Assembly (NCBI GenBank): GCA_029582155.1
Contig: CM055911.1
Coordinates: forward strand, 23,513,514 to 23,577,513
Source: Panopea generosa
Taxonomy: Eukaryota; Mollusca; Bivalvia; Adapedonta; Hiatellidae
Reading direction: 5' to 3'
Length of the DNA: 64,000 nt
In this document: positions 63,193 through 64,000 of the stretch, piece by piece
Layout: every line of letters starts with the position of its first letter
How positions within the stretch are numbered: position 1 is the first letter of the stretch
The notes under the pieces: generated by a model
The model's input: the letters and a program-made list of their open reading frames with translations, nothing else
Told to the model about the DNA's origin: nothing
The model's database searches: none
Position numbers and translations under genes: made by a program

Positions 63193-63229
63193 CTGAAGAT
63201 ACATTTTACAATAGTGTGAAGAGTTTTTT

Positions 63230-63345
63230 TGTGACTGGGCAAATGTGTTTAACATCATTCTCAAGACTTTGGTTCTTGGTATGACGCAGTCAGTGATCAG
63301 ACCAATAACCTTTGGTTGACGACGCTCTACCACTAGATCACTAAA
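63230..63345 (-). mobile_element. SINE family C head fragment
   Basis: Contains aagactttggttcttggtat, and gctctaccactagatcact at the right end. The body is missing. Confidence 0.5.
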
Positions 63346-63604
63346 GAGTTCAGTTTTATATTTAACAGTAAACTTTTTTTAATTTCGAATTCTCTACATA
63401 TTTATTTTTCTATGTATAAATAAATTGTGTATTTAACTCATACAAAATTTCAACTTTATCATACTAACAATGGGACATTTATTCCGACCCTGTGACATGT
63501 TCATTTTTCTATATGTATAAGTAAACGGTGTATTAAACTCATACAGAATTTCTACAATGCGACTTTAGGCTTTCATTAAGTTTTGAAGTAGGAGGGTGAA
63601 AGAA

Positions 63605-64000
63605 ACAAGAAATGTCACTGTTAAGTGTCACATGCCCCCCAACATGTCATGATGTTATGTTATTAATTTGTAGCAAGTATCATTAAAATTCATCTATGCA
63701 TGACAAAGTGACAGGCCAGAAACGAAATCTCACATAAACTCAAAGTGTTGTCAAACAAACTGAAATTGTGACCTTGACCTTTGAGGTACAGGTGTGGGTC
63801 TTACTCGCGACACGTCGTCATGTTCTGTTGATCATTTGTTGCAAGTATCAACAAAATCCATCTATGTATGACAAAGTTACAGGCCGGAAACGAAATACCG
63901 GACGGAAGGACAGATGTTCCTACGAATGGGTATTTAAGTGGCTTCTTTGCGTCAAGCTTATTACTTGTGTGGCTAAATGTGGCTAAAAAGCCACATAAAA
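63605..64000. mobile_element. Dispersed ~165 bp core element, cut by the window end
   Basis: Head aagaaatgtcactgttaagt, unit gtgaccttgacctttgaggt, then gggtatttaagtggcttctt as in 17845-18620. It continues beyond 64000. Confidence 0.7.

Overview
This is a 64 kb stretch of animal nuclear DNA. It is AT-rich, with GT-AG introns and dense short transposons and minisatellites, and almost all of it lies inside one very long gene on the minus strand. The repeat types (tRNA-derived SINEs, elements with tandem ~160 bp cores, and elements ending in a 'ggggcataaaa'-like tail or carrying a 'tttggctcaggtgagc'-like stretch) and the protein family point to a lophotrochozoan, most likely a bivalve mollusc. 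The species cannot be read from the sequence.

I could chain 28 consecutive coding exons from 63192 down to the stop codon at 196..194. Every junction is GT-AG, and every reading phase fits the next. Together they encode about 2,549 residues. The 5' end of the gene (start codon, signal peptide and further exons) lies beyond position 64000. The protein reads as a single-pass type I membrane protein. It has a large ectodomain (exons 1-12) of cysteine-rich ephrin-receptor-like (GCC2/GCC3) units, then a conserved cysteine-containing linker (exons 13-15) and a beta-rich region resembling a copper-less cupredoxin fold (exons 16-17). One transmembrane helix follows (exon 18). The cytoplasmic tail is about 1,250 residues long (exons 19-28). 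It alternates predicted coiled coils with short repeats built on DPxTG and VPxGG-type motifs. I recognise this as a type of large uncharacterised invertebrate protein and cannot assign a function.

The introns are packed with repeats. Several minisatellites begin exactly at a splice site of this gene: the donors of exons 11, 22 and 27 and the acceptors of exons 5, 7 and 14. The exon 11 case is the most striking. A 27 bp unit carries the 5' splice site itself, is repeated 17 times immediately downstream, and stays open and in frame, so use of a later donor would add KLSYLCPPG-like nonapeptides. The other introns hold TTAA-flanked MITEs (one with paralogous empty sites in this window), at least five tRNA-derived SINE families, a 62 bp satellite grown from inside a SINE, a 1.6 kb TCA microsatellite and two long satellites in intron 3.

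Region by region: 1-193 is the 3' UTR. 194-17825 holds the exons for the cytoplasmic tail and the membrane helix. 19855-29701 holds the membrane-proximal ectodomain exons. 29702-63192 holds the cysteine-rich repeat exons, widely spaced in repeat-filled introns. 63193-64000 is intron. No second protein-coding gene, RNA gene or complete autonomous transposon was found.
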